From: Sporosarcina quadrami
Lineage (GTDB): Bacteria; Bacillota; Bacilli; Bacillales_A; Planococcaceae
Length of the DNA stretch: 64,000 nucleotides
Assembly: GCF_014836615.1 (NCBI RefSeq)
Contig: NZ_JACSQN010000009.1
Coordinates: forward strand, 117,447-181,446
Direction of reading: 5' to 3'
Positions 44,685 to 54,280 of this stretch are shown in pieces. The translations under genes and the position numbers were made by a program. Each line of letters opens with the position of its first letter. The first letter of the stretch is position 1. Below the pieces are notes generated by a model. That model had not been told where the DNA came from, did no database searches, and saw only the letters and a list, made by a program, of their open reading frames with translations.

Positions 44685-44811
44685 CCGCGCTCGTAAACAT
44701 CGTCGCCGCGCTCGTAAACACTGTCGACGCGCCCGTAAAGCACGGTCATGCGCTCGTAAAGCATGGCCACGCGCCCGTAAACATCGTCGTCGCGCCCGTA
44801 AAGCAGCCGGT
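44685..44811. repeat. CGCGCYCGTAAA tandem array, 21-bp period
   Basis: Six units of exactly 21 bp: CGCGCTCGTAAA or CGCGCCCGTAAA followed by nine variable bases (CATCGTCGC, CACTGTCGA, GCACGGTCA ...). It occupies the 335-base gap between bceR and lplJ, in which I see nothing else apart from the lplJ terminator. Confidence 0.88.
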
Positions 44812-44848
44812 ACACATCGACTTCATTTGCCGTATACTAAGACAAAAG

Positions 44849-44873
44849 AAAAAACCGGTTTTCACCGGTCTTC
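44849..44873 (-). terminator. Terminator of lplJ
   Basis: Minus strand GACCGGTGAAAACCGGTT followed by TTTTC. Confidence 0.75.
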
Positions 44874-44880
44874 CTTTTCA

Positions 44881-45873
44881 TCAATAAATGACATTTATAA
44901 ACTCTTCTTTCGTAATACCGCCAAGCAACGTCGGTATATCTAAAACGTCGATCGTCCTTGCAATCGCCTCGCGGTTGTATTGCACATCGACAAGACTATC
45001 TTCAATGACAGTCACTTCACCGACACCGAAAAAGTCGCCGTAAATCTGAACATTTTGTATAACGCCTTTATCCACTTGCAAGTGCACATCGATGCCCCCA
45101 ACAGGGAAACGTTGCGAATGTTGAACGTTGGATTTCGGTGATTTCCCATAATTCCAGTCCCAGTTGCCATAACGCTCTGCTGACAACTCATGAATTTTTG
45201 TCCAATCGTCATCAGTCAACTCCATATATTGCACGTTTTCTTCGCCTTCAAAAATCGATTTCAGGATTTCCATCCGGAACTGTTCAATCGTCATATCGCC
45301 TTCGATGAATTCCGAAATATTTGCGACACGGCTACGGATCGACTTGATGCCTTTAGATTCAATCTTATCTTTTCGAACTTTCAATGCAGAAACGACTCGC
45401 TCGATTTCCGTATCAAACATAAGCGTACCATGTGTGAACATCCGTCCTTGTATCGCAAACTGCGCATTGCCAGACACTTTTCGTCCTTCAACTAATATGT
45501 CGTTACGTCCGAGTAATTCCGCTTTCACACCCATTTCACCTAGTGCTTTGATGACCGGCTCCGTAAACTTTTTAAAGTTTCGGAACGATTCGCCATCGTC
45601 TTTCGTAATGAAACTATAATTCAAGTTTCCAAGATCATGATAAACCGCTCCACCGCCTGATAGTCTGCGCACAATGTGAATCCCATTCGTATCCACATAT
45701 TCCGTATTAATTTCCTCAACGGTATTTTGATTTTTACCTATGATAATGGAAGGTTCATTAATATAGAACAGCAAAAACGAATCTTTGTCCACGTCCATAT
45801 TTCTGAGCACATACTCTTCAATTGCGAGATTGATGCGTGGATCAGTAATTCCTTTATTATCAATAAAATACAA
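44881..45873 (-). CDS. lplJ: Lipoate-protein ligase LplJ
   Basis: 330 residues from a TTG behind AAGGAGCG. The catalytic segment RRLSGGGAVYHDLGNLNYS and GRNDILVEGRKVSGNAQ with the lipoyl-AMP lysine region are present, and the C-terminal accessory domain closes the protein. It attaches scavenged lipoate to E2 subunits or GcvH. yhfH lies divergently beside it, as in the B. subtilis yhfH-yhfJ area. Confidence 0.92.
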   Translation of the reverse strand: MYFIDNKGITDPRINLAIEEYVLRNMDVDKDSFLLFYINEPSIIIGKNQNTVEEINTEYVDTNGIHIVRRLSGGGAVYHDLGNLNYSFITKDDGESFRNFKKFTEPVIKALGEMGVKAELLGRNDILVEGRKVSGNAQFAIQGRMFTHGTLMFDTEIERVVSALKVRKDKIESKGIKSIRSRVANISEFIEGDMTIEQFRMEILKSIFEGEENVQYMELTDDDWTKIHELSAERYGNWDWNYGKSPKSNVQHSQRFPVGGIDVHLQVDKGVIQNVQIYGDFFGVGEVTVIEDSLVDVQYNREAIARTIDVLDIPTLLGGITKEEFINVIY

Positions 45874-46007
45874 CTTAATCGCTCCTTATGTAAATGATAT
45901 CTTCTCCATTTTATCTGAAAAGAGCAAATAAGTGTTGACATTTGTTCTTCTGTTATAATACACTGTTAATAACAAATTCAGTACTAGCACAAAAGGAGAT
46001 GGAATAA

Positions 46008-46133
46008 ATGGTTGAAAGCATTGTAGAATTTTTTAAAAACCTGCCACCTAAAGCTTGTACCACTTGCGGAACGGACATCGACGAACAGCATGAATGTTAC
46101 AGTAATAAGTGTGACACGTGCAACATCCTCTAA
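46008..46133 (+). CDS. yhfH: YhfH-family small zinc-ribbon-like protein, copy 1
   Basis: 41 residues behind AAAAGGAGATG. N-terminal amphipathic helix MVESIVEFFKNLPPKA, then CTTCGTDIDEQHECYSNKCDTCN: two CxxC pairs plus HxC, five cysteines and one histidine, probably binding a metal. It matches the YhfH family of Bacillales, of unknown function. It is followed after 160 bases by a close paralogue. Confidence 0.85.
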   Translation: MVESIVEFFKNLPPKACTTCGTDIDEQHECYSNKCDTCNIL

Positions 46134-46148
46134 TTTTTTTAGTTTATC

Positions 46149-46190
46149 TGTACTATTACAAGAGTAATTAAACATAACAGTAATAGTACA
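46149..46190. promoter_or_regulatory. 11-bp inverted repeat between the yhfH copies
   Basis: TGTACTATTAC at 46149-46159 and its exact complement GTAATAGTACA at 46180-46190. A related TGTACTATGAC lies near 46229. It could be an operator or a hairpin separating the two genes. Confidence 0.4.
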
Positions 46191-46293
46191 AAACAATCTA
46201 AGCACTAGCTTATTATTTTTTTATCGCCGCTGTACTATGACAAGCGACCTGTTTCATATGCGTATTAGTACATACTAGAAAGGAGGAATCGTA

Positions 46294-46419
46294 ATGCTTG
46301 AAAATGTTATCGAGTTTTTTAAGAACCTTCCCCCAAAAAACTGTGCAACATGCGGCGAAGAAATCGAAGAACAGCATGAGTGCTACAGCAATAAATGTGA
46401 TAAGTGCAATGTACTATAA
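46294..46419 (+). CDS. yhfH: YhfH-family small zinc-ribbon-like protein, copy 2
   Basis: 41 residues behind AAAGGAGG. It has the same plan as copy 1 (EFFKNLPPKNCATCGEEI, then EEQHECYSNKCDKC), about two-thirds identical, with identical cysteine spacing. The third codon position differs widely between the copies, so the duplication is old. Confidence 0.85.
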   Translation: MLENVIEFFKNLPPKNCATCGEEIEEQHECYSNKCDKCNVL

Positions 46420-46438
46420 AGACAAAATCTTGCCCAAT

Positions 46439-46487
46439 TAAAACAGCCGTGAAAGAGATTTTTCCTCCTCTTTCACGGCTGTTTTCT
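46439..46487. terminator. Bidirectional terminator, yhfH / GDPD
   Basis: Long stem AAAACAGCCGTGAAAGAG / CTCTTTCACGGCTGTTTT between convergent genes. Confidence 0.9.
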
Positions 46488-46489
46488 GT

Positions 46490-47350
46490 TCACTCTGTAC
46501 CAGTGAGCAAATCGGGTTTATTCGTATGAATTCCGTTCACACCCATCGCCTGCAATTTCACGGCGTCTTCCCTGTCATCCACCGTGTACGCAAAAACGAT
46601 TATATTTGCCTGGTGCATCGCACTTACGAACTCTGCATTCAACGCCTCGTAACTGACACCTACTCCAATCGCGTACGTTTGTAGCTTTGTCAATTCCTTA
46701 GAGGTCATCTTCGCCTCTTCTCCGTCGTCAAATGAAATCAACTGTAGCAACGGAATATCTTTATTCAATCGATGCACTTTCTGCAATGATTCTTCGTCAA
46801 ACGAATGGATAACTGCTTTCGGATAGCCTTTTTTGTCTTTTTCAATCAGCCCATAATCATTCATCATCGAAACAAGTTTCTCTTCGATTCCATCATATTC
46901 ATCGGGATCTTTCAGCTCGATGACAAATCTTGTCTCGTCTGTCATCTGTGCAAGCACTTCCTGTAAGGTAGGAATATCATATGCTTCTTTTTGTGCGCTA
47001 GCCGCTACTTTTCCGTCTTTATCTTCATCGGCAGTCAACTCTTTCAATTCAGCGAGTGTATGATTTTTAATCTTCCCTTTGGATTCCGTCGTACGCTTAA
47101 CGTCTTTATCATGCATGATGACAAGTTTGTCATCTTTCGTCAAATGCACATCAAGTTCTATATAATCTGAACCAAGATTCTTTGCGAGTTCGAAAGAAGG
47201 AATCGTATTTTCAGGCTCGTAGGCGGACGCCCCGCGATGTCCGATTATCAGAAACTCATCATTCGGTATCGGATTATTCCATTTCGTCCCGATCGAGCAA
47301 CCTGTCAACAAAATGAGTAGCCCTGCAAACAGCATGATTATCTTTTTCAT
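46490..47350 (-). CDS. Glycerophosphodiester phosphodiesterase lipoprotein
   Basis: 286 residues. Signal peptide with lipobox LLTGC (Cys18), then the GDPD barrel: GHRGASAYEPENT, ELDVHLTKDDKLVIMHD and VIELKDPDEY supply the metal-binding and catalytic Glu/His residues. It hydrolyses deacylated phospholipids or glycerophosphate diesters outside the membrane, releasing glycerol-3-phosphate. Confidence 0.9.
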   Translation of the reverse strand: MKKIIMLFAGLLILLTGCSIGTKWNNPIPNDEFLIIGHRGASAYEPENTIPSFELAKNLGSDYIELDVHLTKDDKLVIMHDKDVKRTTESKGKIKNHTLAELKELTADEDKDGKVAASAQKEAYDIPTLQEVLAQMTDETRFVIELKDPDEYDGIEEKLVSMMNDYGLIEKDKKGYPKAVIHSFDEESLQKVHRLNKDIPLLQLISFDDGEEAKMTSKELTKLQTYAIGVGVSYEALNAEFVSAMHQANIIVFAYTVDDREDAVKLQAMGVNGIHTNKPDLLTGTE

Positions 47351-47467
47351 AACTAATTTCCTCTCTATGTACAGTGTCCACTTACTAAATTGGATCCTCT
47401 TTCTAGTTCCCTTTTCATTGATTCATAAACCTTAACTCGCTAACTTGAATGAATGACTAGCATCCGC

Positions 47468-47556
47468 GCTCCCCATCCAAAACTCCATATCTGCATGTAA
47501 AAATCCATTTCTCACTGCAAAACTCCATAACCTTCCCAAAAACCTCATAAAAAAAG
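47468..47556. repeat. TATGGAGTTTT array, copy 3 (opposite orientation)
   Basis: About four units of AAAACTCCATA / AAAAATCCATT / AAAACCTCATA on the plus strand, which is the TATGAGCTTTT family read on the other strand. It lies between the GDPD gene and the hemY terminator. Confidence 0.7.
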
Positions 47557-47585
47557 AAACCCGCAAAAACCGCGAGTTTCCCCAT
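47550..47585 (-). terminator. Terminator of the heme operon
   Basis: Minus strand GAAACTCGCGG ... GCGGGTTTC followed by TTTTTTT. Confidence 0.8.
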
Positions 47586-47609
47586 CCATCAATATATCAA
47601 TCAAATCAT

Positions 47610-49037
47610 TCACTCACCAAACAACTCAGCAAGCACTTCATCCGTCGCCGCCCTACCCTGATCAATACAATCCGGCAAGCCGACTCCTTCATAAGAAGCA
47701 CCCGCCAACTTGACCATCGGGAATTCACGCTTCAACTCCGCTTTTGCAGCTACCACACGCTCGCGATGGCCGACTCGGTATTGCGGTCGGTCTTCTTTAT
47801 AGCGAGTAACAATGGTAAAATCGGGTTTACCGTTAATCTCGATAATATTCCCTAAATCTTCAAGCACAATCCGTTCGATTTCATCATCGGGCAAATCGAC
47901 GATCGCTTCTTCACCGATGCGTCCGACAAAAGCGCGCAACAACACTTTGCCATCTGGAGTTGTCGTCGGCCATTTTCGGTGCACCCACGTACATGCTGTA
48001 ATTGAAAAATTACCGCTCCGTGAAACGAGGAATCCTGTGCCTTCTCGATCTTGGACAATCGCTTCTTTCGGAAATGCAAGCGCTACAGTCGCGACAGATG
48101 TCGTATGGATTTCTTTCAACCCTTGCAGTAATCCATATGATTCGAACAGTTGGCTTGCCGCCATATGGCCCGTCGTTAAGATGACCGCATCTGCCGTTAC
48201 AGTTTGACCGCTGTTCAACTTCAACACGCTCTGTTCGCCTTGCTTAAGAACACTATCGATTTTAACGTTTTTCATAATCGATCCGGGTTCCATCTGTGCT
48301 TCAATTGCTTCTACAACAGACGAAAGGCCATTTCTGAATGAATGAAATGCCCCTTTTTTCGAAGCACCGTGTGAATCTTTCTGAGGCGCTTGTTTAGGAC
48401 TTGTCTTCTTCATTCCAAGAATGAGGCTTCGATGTTTCTTTTCCACTTGATAAAACTGCGGATAAGTCGACTGTAAGCTCATTTGGTCGATATCGCCTGC
48501 ATAAACGCCAGACAATAACGGCTCGATGAGGTTTTCGACGATTTCTGTACCAAATCGACGACGGAAAAAATGACCGAGTGACTGATCGCCATCAATACCT
48601 GAACGAGGCATAATGAAATCACCCGCTGCACGCAATTTTCCGCTCCATGAGAACAAATCTGATTTCAAGAACGGACCGACTTCAGTCGGAATGCCCATAA
48701 TTGAACCACCCGGAATCGGTTGTAGCTTACCATTCACGAGGATAAACGCCTGTCCCGTTGCATTACGGACAAGTTCCCCCTCAATGCCAAGATCTTTCGC
48801 AAGTATATCCATACTTTTTTTTCGAATTAAAAAACTATCCGGTCCACGCTCAATGACGAATCCGTCTCGACGGACCGTCTGGATTTTCCCGCCAAGCCGA
48901 TTTGTCGCTTCAATCAGTAACACTTCAAGCGGCAAATTTTGCTCACGAGCTGCTTTTTGCATATAAAATGCAGCAGAGAGTCCTGTAATTCCTCCACCGA
49001 CGATGACGACTTTCTTCTTCTTTTCACTCATGTCCAT
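47610..49037 (-). CDS. hemY: Coproporphyrinogen III oxidase HemY (CgoX)
   Basis: About 475 residues; the start is uncertain among several close in-frame starts (GTG at 49043 to ATG at 49028). Rossmann FAD motif VVIVGGGITGLSAAF, then RLGGKIQTVRRDGFVIERGPDSFL, and C-terminal GVGLPDCIDQGRAA. In Gram-positives it oxidises coproporphyrinogen III to coproporphyrin III. It is last in the hemE-hemH-hemY operon. Confidence 0.92.
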   Translation of the reverse strand: MDMSEKKKKVVIVGGGITGLSAAFYMQKAAREQNLPLEVLLIEATNRLGGKIQTVRRDGFVIERGPDSFLIRKKSMDILAKDLGIEGELVRNATGQAFILVNGKLQPIPGGSIMGIPTEVGPFLKSDLFSWSGKLRAAGDFIMPRSGIDGDQSLGHFFRRRFGTEIVENLIEPLLSGVYAGDIDQMSLQSTYPQFYQVEKKHRSLILGMKKTSPKQAPQKDSHGASKKGAFHSFRNGLSSVVEAIEAQMEPGSIMKNVKIDSVLKQGEQSVLKLNSGQTVTADAVILTTGHMAASQLFESYGLLQGLKEIHTTSVATVALAFPKEAIVQDREGTGFLVSRSGNFSITACTWVHRKWPTTTPDGKVLLRAFVGRIGEEAIVDLPDDEIERIVLEDLGNIIEINGKPDFTIVTRYKEDRPQYRVGHRERVVAAKAELKREFPMVKLAGASYEGVGLPDCIDQGRAATDEVLAELFGE

Positions 49038-49052
49038 CATCACTTCCCAGTT

Positions 49053-49985
49053 TCAGGCTTCTTTCAGTTTGTCGAGTACCGCATCAGCCATCGCATGGAT
49101 GAACAACGGATCCGTATTCGGCATTTCCGGACGGTAATAAGCGGCGCCGATTTCATCACAGACAACTTTACATTCATAATCATTATCATATAGAACTTCC
49201 AAGTGATCCGATATGAAACCGACCGGTGTGTAGACAAATGCTTCATACCCTTTTTGCTCATACAGTTCACGTGTTAGATCCTGCACATCAGGCCCGAGCC
49301 ACGGTTCGCCCGTCTGTCCTTCACTTTGCCAGCCGACTGCATACGTGTCGACGCCTGCAGCTTCTGCGACCATCTTCGCTGTTTCAGCCAACTGGTCGGG
49401 ATATGGATCGCCTTTTTCCTTAATCTTTTCAGGCAATGAATGCGCTGAAACGACGAGGCATGCTTTCGCCCGTTGCTGTTCGTTCATGCTGTCAAACGTT
49501 GTGCGAATTTTATCAGACCAGAATTCGATGAATTTCGGTTGTTTGTACCAGCTTTGTACGGAGGTAATGGAAATGCCATGCTTCTCCGCCTCTTCTTTCG
49601 CACGGTCGTTATAAGACTGTACGGAGAATGAAGAATAATGCGGTGCAAGGACGATTGATACAGCTTCCTTGATGCCGTCCTTTTCCATTTGCTCAACTGC
49701 TTCTTCGACAAAAGGCGTAATATGTTTTAATCCGATGTACACCTTAAATTCGATGTCGCTCTGTATTTCATTCAGACAGTTGCCGAGTGCTTCCGCCTGA
49801 TTATCTGTTATTTTCGCAAGCGGAGAAATTCCGCCGATCGCCTTGTACCGTTCTTGCAGATTCTCAAGCTGCTCAGGTGCCGGTGGACGGCCTCTGCGGA
49901 TATGCGTGTAATACGGTTCAATGTCCTCTTCTTTGTACGGAGTTCCGTACGCCATAACTAATAGACCCATTTTTTTCTTTGACAT
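49053..49985 (-). CDS. hemH: Coproporphyrin III ferrochelatase HemH (CpfC)
   Basis: 310 residues from the ATG six bases after CGAGGTG. It shows [29 protein letters not shown] (the iron-side His), [22 protein letters not shown] and the glutamate in [12 protein letters not shown]. It inserts iron into coproporphyrin III. It is soluble, without the 2Fe-2S C-terminus. Confidence 0.93.
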   Translation of the reverse strand: MSKKKMGLLVMAYGTPYKEEDIEPYYTHIRRGRPPAPEQLENLQERYKAIGGISPLAKITDNQAEALGNCLNEIQSDIEFKVYIGLKHITPFVEEAVEQMEKDGIKEAVSIVLAPHYSSFSVQSYNDRAKEEAEKHGISITSVQSWYKQPKFIEFWSDKIRTTFDSMNEQQRAKACLVVSAHSLPEKIKEKGDPYPDQLAETAKMVAEAAGVDTYAVGWQSEGQTGEPWLGPDVQDLTRELYEQKGYEAFVYTPVGFISDHLEVLYDNDYECKVVCDEIGAAYYRPEMPNTDPLFIHAMADAVLDKLKEA

Positions 49986-50009
49986 AATTTGCACCTCGTT
50001 TTCGTAGGT

Positions 50010-51047
50010 TTACTTACGTAGTTGCGCGCTATATTCATGAACAAATGCAGTCAATTTCTGCAAAGTTGCCGGTTGTACTTCTGGGAATACGCCGTGACCG
50101 AGATTGAAAATGTGGCTGCCGTGTTCGACGCCTTGCTCAACAATCACTTTTGCGCGTTCTTCGATAATATTCCAGTCAGCAAGCAAAAGAGATGGATCCA
50201 AGTTACCTTGTAATGTCTTCGTCAATCCGCGCTCACCCGCTTCTTTAATTGACAAGCGCCAATCGAGTCCAACAACGTCTACAGGTAGATCATGCCATTC
50301 ATTCGCCAAGTGGCTTGCACCAACCCCGAATGTGATCAAAGGTACATTCAACTCGCGAAGCTCATTGAAAATACGCGTCATAACAGGTTTGATGAAAATT
50401 CTATAATCCTGGACATTCAATGCGCCAACCCATGAATCAAACACTTGGATTGCCATCGCGCCAGCTTCTACTTGTGCTTTAATCGATGTAATGATTGTGT
50501 CGCCTAACTTATCCATTAATGCAAACCATGCTTCAGGTTCTGATACCATGAACGACTTCGTCAAATTATAGCTTTTCGAAGGTCCGCCTTCGATCATATA
50601 GCTTGCAAGCGTAAATGGTGCGCCTGCAAAACCGATTAACGGAACAGTCAATTGCTCTTTCAATATTTTAATCGTATCCAAAACGAACGGGATATCATCT
50701 TCTGGAGATAGTTCCCCTAGATTATGAACGTCTTGCACGGAGCGGATCGGATTGGAGATTACTGGACCAACGCCCGCTTTGATTTTCACATCCACGCCGA
50801 TTCCAGGCAGTGGTGTAACGATATCTTTGTATAAAATCGCCGCATCTGTATTGTATTGGTCAACAGGAAGCTTTGTCACGTATGCACAAAGTTCCGGCTG
50901 GTGCGTAATTTCTTCAAGGGAGTATTTTTCTTTTATTTTACGGTATTCAGGTTGTGAACGGCCCGCCTGCCTCATGAACCAGACTGGTGTATGGTCAACT
51001 TTTTCGCCTTTTGCCGCTCGAAGAAGTGTATCGTTAAATGTTGTCAT
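50010..51047 (-). CDS. hemE: Uroporphyrinogen decarboxylase HemE
   Basis: 345 residues from MTTFNDTLL. The active-site signature [16 protein letters not shown] and [16 protein letters not shown] are present. It decarboxylates uroporphyrinogen III to coproporphyrinogen III, the step before HemY. First gene of the operon, divergent from the heme-degrading hmoB. Confidence 0.95.
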   Translation of the reverse strand: MTTFNDTLLRAAKGEKVDHTPVWFMRQAGRSQPEYRKIKEKYSLEEITHQPELCAYVTKLPVDQYNTDAAILYKDIVTPLPGIGVDVKIKAGVGPVISNPIRSVQDVHNLGELSPEDDIPFVLDTIKILKEQLTVPLIGFAGAPFTLASYMIEGGPSKSYNLTKSFMVSEPEAWFALMDKLGDTIITSIKAQVEAGAMAIQVFDSWVGALNVQDYRIFIKPVMTRIFNELRELNVPLITFGVGASHLANEWHDLPVDVVGLDWRLSIKEAGERGLTKTLQGNLDPSLLLADWNIIEERAKVIVEQGVEHGSHIFNLGHGVFPEVQPATLQKLTAFVHEYSAQLRK

Positions 51048-51262
51048 AAAATCGATTCCCACTTTCCATTAAGTATTCTCTAATTTGTTTATTCGATTTC
51101 AAATATATCGTTTCCTATTTGGAATGTATAGTGTTTGCCTTGTTTTGTCACGAATTTGTAGGTCTTTTACAAAGTTGTCGCCACCATTTCGACAATGTTT
51201 GTTTTAATTATCACATTAAGGGAAAATATGAGTAGTATCTACTTCACTAGGAGGTTTTGGGA

Positions 51263-51778
51263 ATGTATATGTATATGACAACCGGAACAAGAGATTTTAT
51301 GGAAAAGATTAAAGATAAGTATATGGATGAACAAATGTTGCTTATGCATGGCAGCGGCCAATCGCTCCTTGTGCATGAAACAGAAGCAAAATCCGTTTTT
51401 CAGACACCGAGACGTTATGAAGTGATCAGTTCTGCTGGACAATTAAGTGATGAAGGCTTTTTCGCTTTCAATAACGTTACCGTAACAGATGAAGGACGTC
51501 CCGTCTTTGAACACCGTTTTTCCATTATGGACGAAAAACTGACTGCACAATCAGGATTCATTGCTTTCCGTTTATTGCGTCCACTTAATTCAGACACGTA
51601 CATTGTCCTGACAGAGTGGGAGCAATCGACCGATTACGACCGTTGGCACAATTCAGCCGCTTTTGCCGCTTCCAACCATTCAACGGACTTAAAGCAATTC
51701 TCTGACAGCACAACGCATATCTTCTCAAGCGCTCCATATGTTACGACCTATGTTGCTAAACCCGAAGAAGCCGTTTAA
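51263..51778 (+). CDS. hmoB: Heme-degrading monooxygenase HmoB-like
   Basis: 171 residues from the ATG behind CTAGGAGG. Unlike the short IsdG type, it has an extra N-terminal region (1-60) before the antibiotic-biosynthesis-monooxygenase barrel (FFAFNNVTVTDEGRPVFEHRF; TYIVLTEWEQSTDYDRWHNS). This matches B. subtilis HmoB (YhgC), also encoded beside hemEHY. It opens heme and releases iron. Confidence 0.85.
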   Translation: MYMYMTTGTRDFMEKIKDKYMDEQMLLMHGSGQSLLVHETEAKSVFQTPRRYEVISSAGQLSDEGFFAFNNVTVTDEGRPVFEHRFSIMDEKLTAQSGFIAFRLLRPLNSDTYIVLTEWEQSTDYDRWHNSAAFAASNHSTDLKQFSDSTTHIFSSAPYVTTYVAKPEEAV

Positions 51779-51863
51779 ACAAAGACCTGTCACATTGCGA
51801 CTCTCTCAGCGTATTGCTATAATTGTGAATGTACAAATAATACGTTTTGAGAGGGGTAATCGA

Positions 51864-53030
51864 ATGAATGAACAATTATTCGAAAAGTTGGACTTGGCGT
51901 ATGAAGAGATGGTCATCATCCGAAGACATCTCCATATGCATCCAGAATTATCATTCCAAGAAGTGAACACAGCGCAATTCATTCATGATTTCTATGCACA
52001 GCTTGGGATTGAAGTGAAAGCCGGTGTCGGTGGAAACGGAGTTGTTGCACGTGTAAAAGGCGCACGTCCCGGTAAAACGGTAGCATTGCGTGCTGATTTT
52101 GATGCTTTGCCGATACAGGATGAAAAGGATGTCCCTTACAAGTCGACAGTTCCAGGCGTCATGCACGCTTGTGGCCATGACGGTCACACCGCCACTCTTC
52201 TGCAATTGGCTAAAGCCATATTTGAAATTCGTGAACATTTGACTGGTGAGTATGTTTTCATCCATCAGCACGCAGAAGAATTTGCTCCAGGCGGCGCGGT
52301 TTCAATGATCGAAGATGGTTGTTTGGACGGTGTAGACGTCATTTTTGGTACACATCTATGGTCCCTTATCCCTTTCAACACGATCGAATATAGATCTGGC
52401 CCCATTATGGCAGCAGCTGATCGATTTGATATCGTCATTCAAGGAGCTGGAGGGCATGGAGCTGCACCCCATCAAACGAAAGATGCGATCGTCATTGGTG
52501 CCCAGCTCGTAACGAATCTACAACAACTAGTGGCAAGACGCGTCGATCCAATCGAATCTGCTGTATTGTCTGTCGGCTCATTCATTGCGGATAACGCATT
52601 CAATGTCATTGCCGATTCCGCAAAGATTGGTGGTACTGTTCGTTCATTCAGCCCGGATATACGCGATCTGATGGAACGTGAAATGGAAAGAGTCGTTAAA
52701 GGGACAGCAATCGCTAATGATTGTACAATCCAGTTCAATTATTTCCGTGGTTATCCTGCCGTAGTCAATCATCCAGCAGAGACGGAATTCCTTAAAGGAG
52801 TCGCCGAATCCATTCCGGGTATTCACGCAGTGGAGGAAAGTAAACCACAAATGGGCGGTGAGGATTTCGCCTATTATTTAGAACACGTTCCTGGCACATT
52901 CTTCTTTACCGGTGCACAGATTGCAGAACCATATCCTCACCATCATCCGAAATTCGACTTTGAAGAGAAGGCAATGTTGCTAGCTGCGAAAACGCTCGGT
53001 GCAGCTGCACTTGACTACCAAGCAACGTAA
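51864..53030 (+). CDS. M20 family amidohydrolase
   Basis: 388 residues from the ATG after GAGAGGGG; the longer frame overlaps hmoB without a ribosome site. Metal ligands are seen in ALRADFDALP, MHACGHDGHTA, HQHAEEFAPGGA and GGEDFAYY. This is the IAP/AmaA-HipO group (N-acyl-amino-acid or IAA-conjugate hydrolases) rather than a dipeptidase. It is cytoplasmic; the true acyl substrate is unknown. Confidence 0.88.
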   Translation: MNEQLFEKLDLAYEEMVIIRRHLHMHPELSFQEVNTAQFIHDFYAQLGIEVKAGVGGNGVVARVKGARPGKTVALRADFDALPIQDEKDVPYKSTVPGVMHACGHDGHTATLLQLAKAIFEIREHLTGEYVFIHQHAEEFAPGGAVSMIEDGCLDGVDVIFGTHLWSLIPFNTIEYRSGPIMAAADRFDIVIQGAGGHGAAPHQTKDAIVIGAQLVTNLQQLVARRVDPIESAVLSVGSFIADNAFNVIADSAKIGGTVRSFSPDIRDLMEREMERVVKGTAIANDCTIQFNYFRGYPAVVNHPAETEFLKGVAESIPGIHAVEESKPQMGGEDFAYYLEHVPGTFFFTGAQIAEPYPHHHPKFDFEEKAMLLAAKTLGAAALDYQAT

Positions 53031-53078
53031 TACCTATGCCAAATGGCTTGTTCAATAGTTTGCACTACTTTACAACGT

Positions 53079-53120
53079 AGAAGATGGATTGCCCTTATTC
53101 CTATGGCAATTCATCTTCTT
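53079..53120. terminator. Terminator of the amidohydrolase gene
   Basis: AGAAGATGGATTGCC / GGCAATTCATCTTCT stem followed by TTATCG. Confidence 0.75.
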
Positions 53121-53228
53121 TATCGTATTTGCACTTTTTTCATCTCTACGCAAATCCTATTAAACAAGCCTTTACAAGCGTAAAATTAACTAAATAACTT
53201 TAATAGTTCAAATTATTCATGAAAACGC

Positions 53229-53256
53229 TTGCATTTATCTAATAATGTCATATAAT
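53229..53256 (+). promoter_or_regulatory. Sigma-A promoter of comK
   Basis: TTGCAT at 53229-53234, 16-base spacer, TATAAT at 53251-53256, in A+T-rich DNA 36 bases before the start. Confidence 0.65.
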
Positions 53257-53291
53257 ACAAATAAGGGATAGTAATACGGAGGAGGTGTAAA

Positions 53292-53903
53292 TTGGAAATG
53301 GAAGAACAAAAAAACATTTACTTTATATCCTTTGACACCTTAGCATTGCATCCGTTGACGTCTGGCAACAAAATATTTACACGAGTAATTGAGCGGGATA
53401 AAACTTTTGTAGTCTCTCAAAAGCCACTACATATCGTGACTCGTTCTTGTAATTACTATGGCAGTAGTCTTGAACGCGCGACGCTTACCTCACACAATGT
53501 ATTAGGCAAAATGCACAAAGTACCAATTATGATGGCGAACGCTTACGGTGTGCCATGTATTTTTATACCGATAATGTCACCTGCCTCCAATCAGAACGCC
53601 TGGATTTCGTACCATGCCGTGCAAAATTTCACAAAAGACGGAATGGATACTATCCTAACATTGGAGAACGGCGAAAAGCTTACGCTCAACGTCTCCATAG
53701 CAACTTTCTATCGACAATATTCATTGGCAAGATTGATAGAAATCGACTTTTTGAAGAAACAAAAACGAATGGACAGATCGACGTATTTGTTTCCATCAAA
53801 AAAATCGAAGGAGGTCCAGGAATCTCAAGACATCAATTATAAAAAGAATGTTGATCGTCAAGAAGATCCTGAAAATCCTGAAGAGCCCGACGCAGTTACT
53901 TAA
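53292..53903 (+). CDS. comK: Competence transcription factor ComK
   Basis: 203 residues from TTG behind GGAGGAGG (an ATG two codons later is possible). The family segments SKPLHIVTRSCNYYGSSLER-like (here QKPLHIVTRSCNYYGSS), RATLTSHNVLGKMHKVPIM and IFIPIMSPASNQNAWISYHA are clear. ComK activates com genes by binding AT-boxes. The C-terminal tail (about 165-203) is acidic and longer than usual. Its stop overlaps that of the convergent yhjD-like gene. Confidence 0.93.
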   Translation: MEMEEQKNIYFISFDTLALHPLTSGNKIFTRVIERDKTFVVSQKPLHIVTRSCNYYGSSLERATLTSHNVLGKMHKVPIMMANAYGVPCIFIPIMSPASNQNAWISYHAVQNFTKDGMDTILTLENGEKLTLNVSIATFYRQYSLARLIEIDFLKKQKRMDRSTYLFPSKKSKEVQESQDINYKKNVDRQEDPENPEEPDAVT

Positions 53904-54280
53904 TTAGATGCGATTTGGTGGGAGTCACCTACGTTGGTAAAGTACAAGTGAAGAAGTTCTTCAGTGCGGTTTCGTAAGCGGACATTTAAGTAACGACGGT
54001 GGTCTTCAAAGCCACTATTAATAAAAATATAATCCGTAAACATACTATCCCTCGCTTTTCGAATTACTTTCATGTTGTTGCGTTTTAGGAAAAATGTTGT
54101 TTCTTGTAATTCTTTTTGTACTCTCAAGATTGCTGTATCGATGATTTTAAGATAAGGGCCCTTCAATTTGAAGGTGCCTTTTTCAATTTCTGCGCGGTCT
54201 AGTTCTAATACGGTTAACAGTAATGGCAAGTAAATCATGTTTTCAAAATGCGGCAGTGCCTTCACTGGGATTAAAGGCAT
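53900..54280 (-). CDS. YhjD-family protein
   Basis: 126 residues from an ATG after AGGAGGG. Its segments FENMIYLPLLLTVLELDR, FKLKGPYLKIIDTAILRVQ and FFLKRNNMKVIRKARD fit the small YhjD family of Bacillales, whose function is unknown. It has no membrane helix. It is convergent with comK, the two stop codons overlapping. Confidence 0.6.
   Translation of the reverse strand: MPLIPVKALPHFENMIYLPLLLTVLELDRAEIEKGTFKLKGPYLKIIDTAILRVQKELQETTFFLKRNNMKVIRKARDSMFTDYIFINSGFEDHRRYLNVRLRNRTEELLHLYFTNVGDSHQIASN

Noticed and set aside
44685..44811. CRISPR array
   Set aside because: The repeats are degenerate and only about 12 bp, spacers are about 9 bp, and no cas genes are near. This holds for the other tandem arrays too.
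45935..45959. TTGACA ... TATAAT promoter before yhfH copy 1
   Set aside because: The boxes are only 13 bases apart, too close for sigma-A; a promoter is likely here but I cannot define it.
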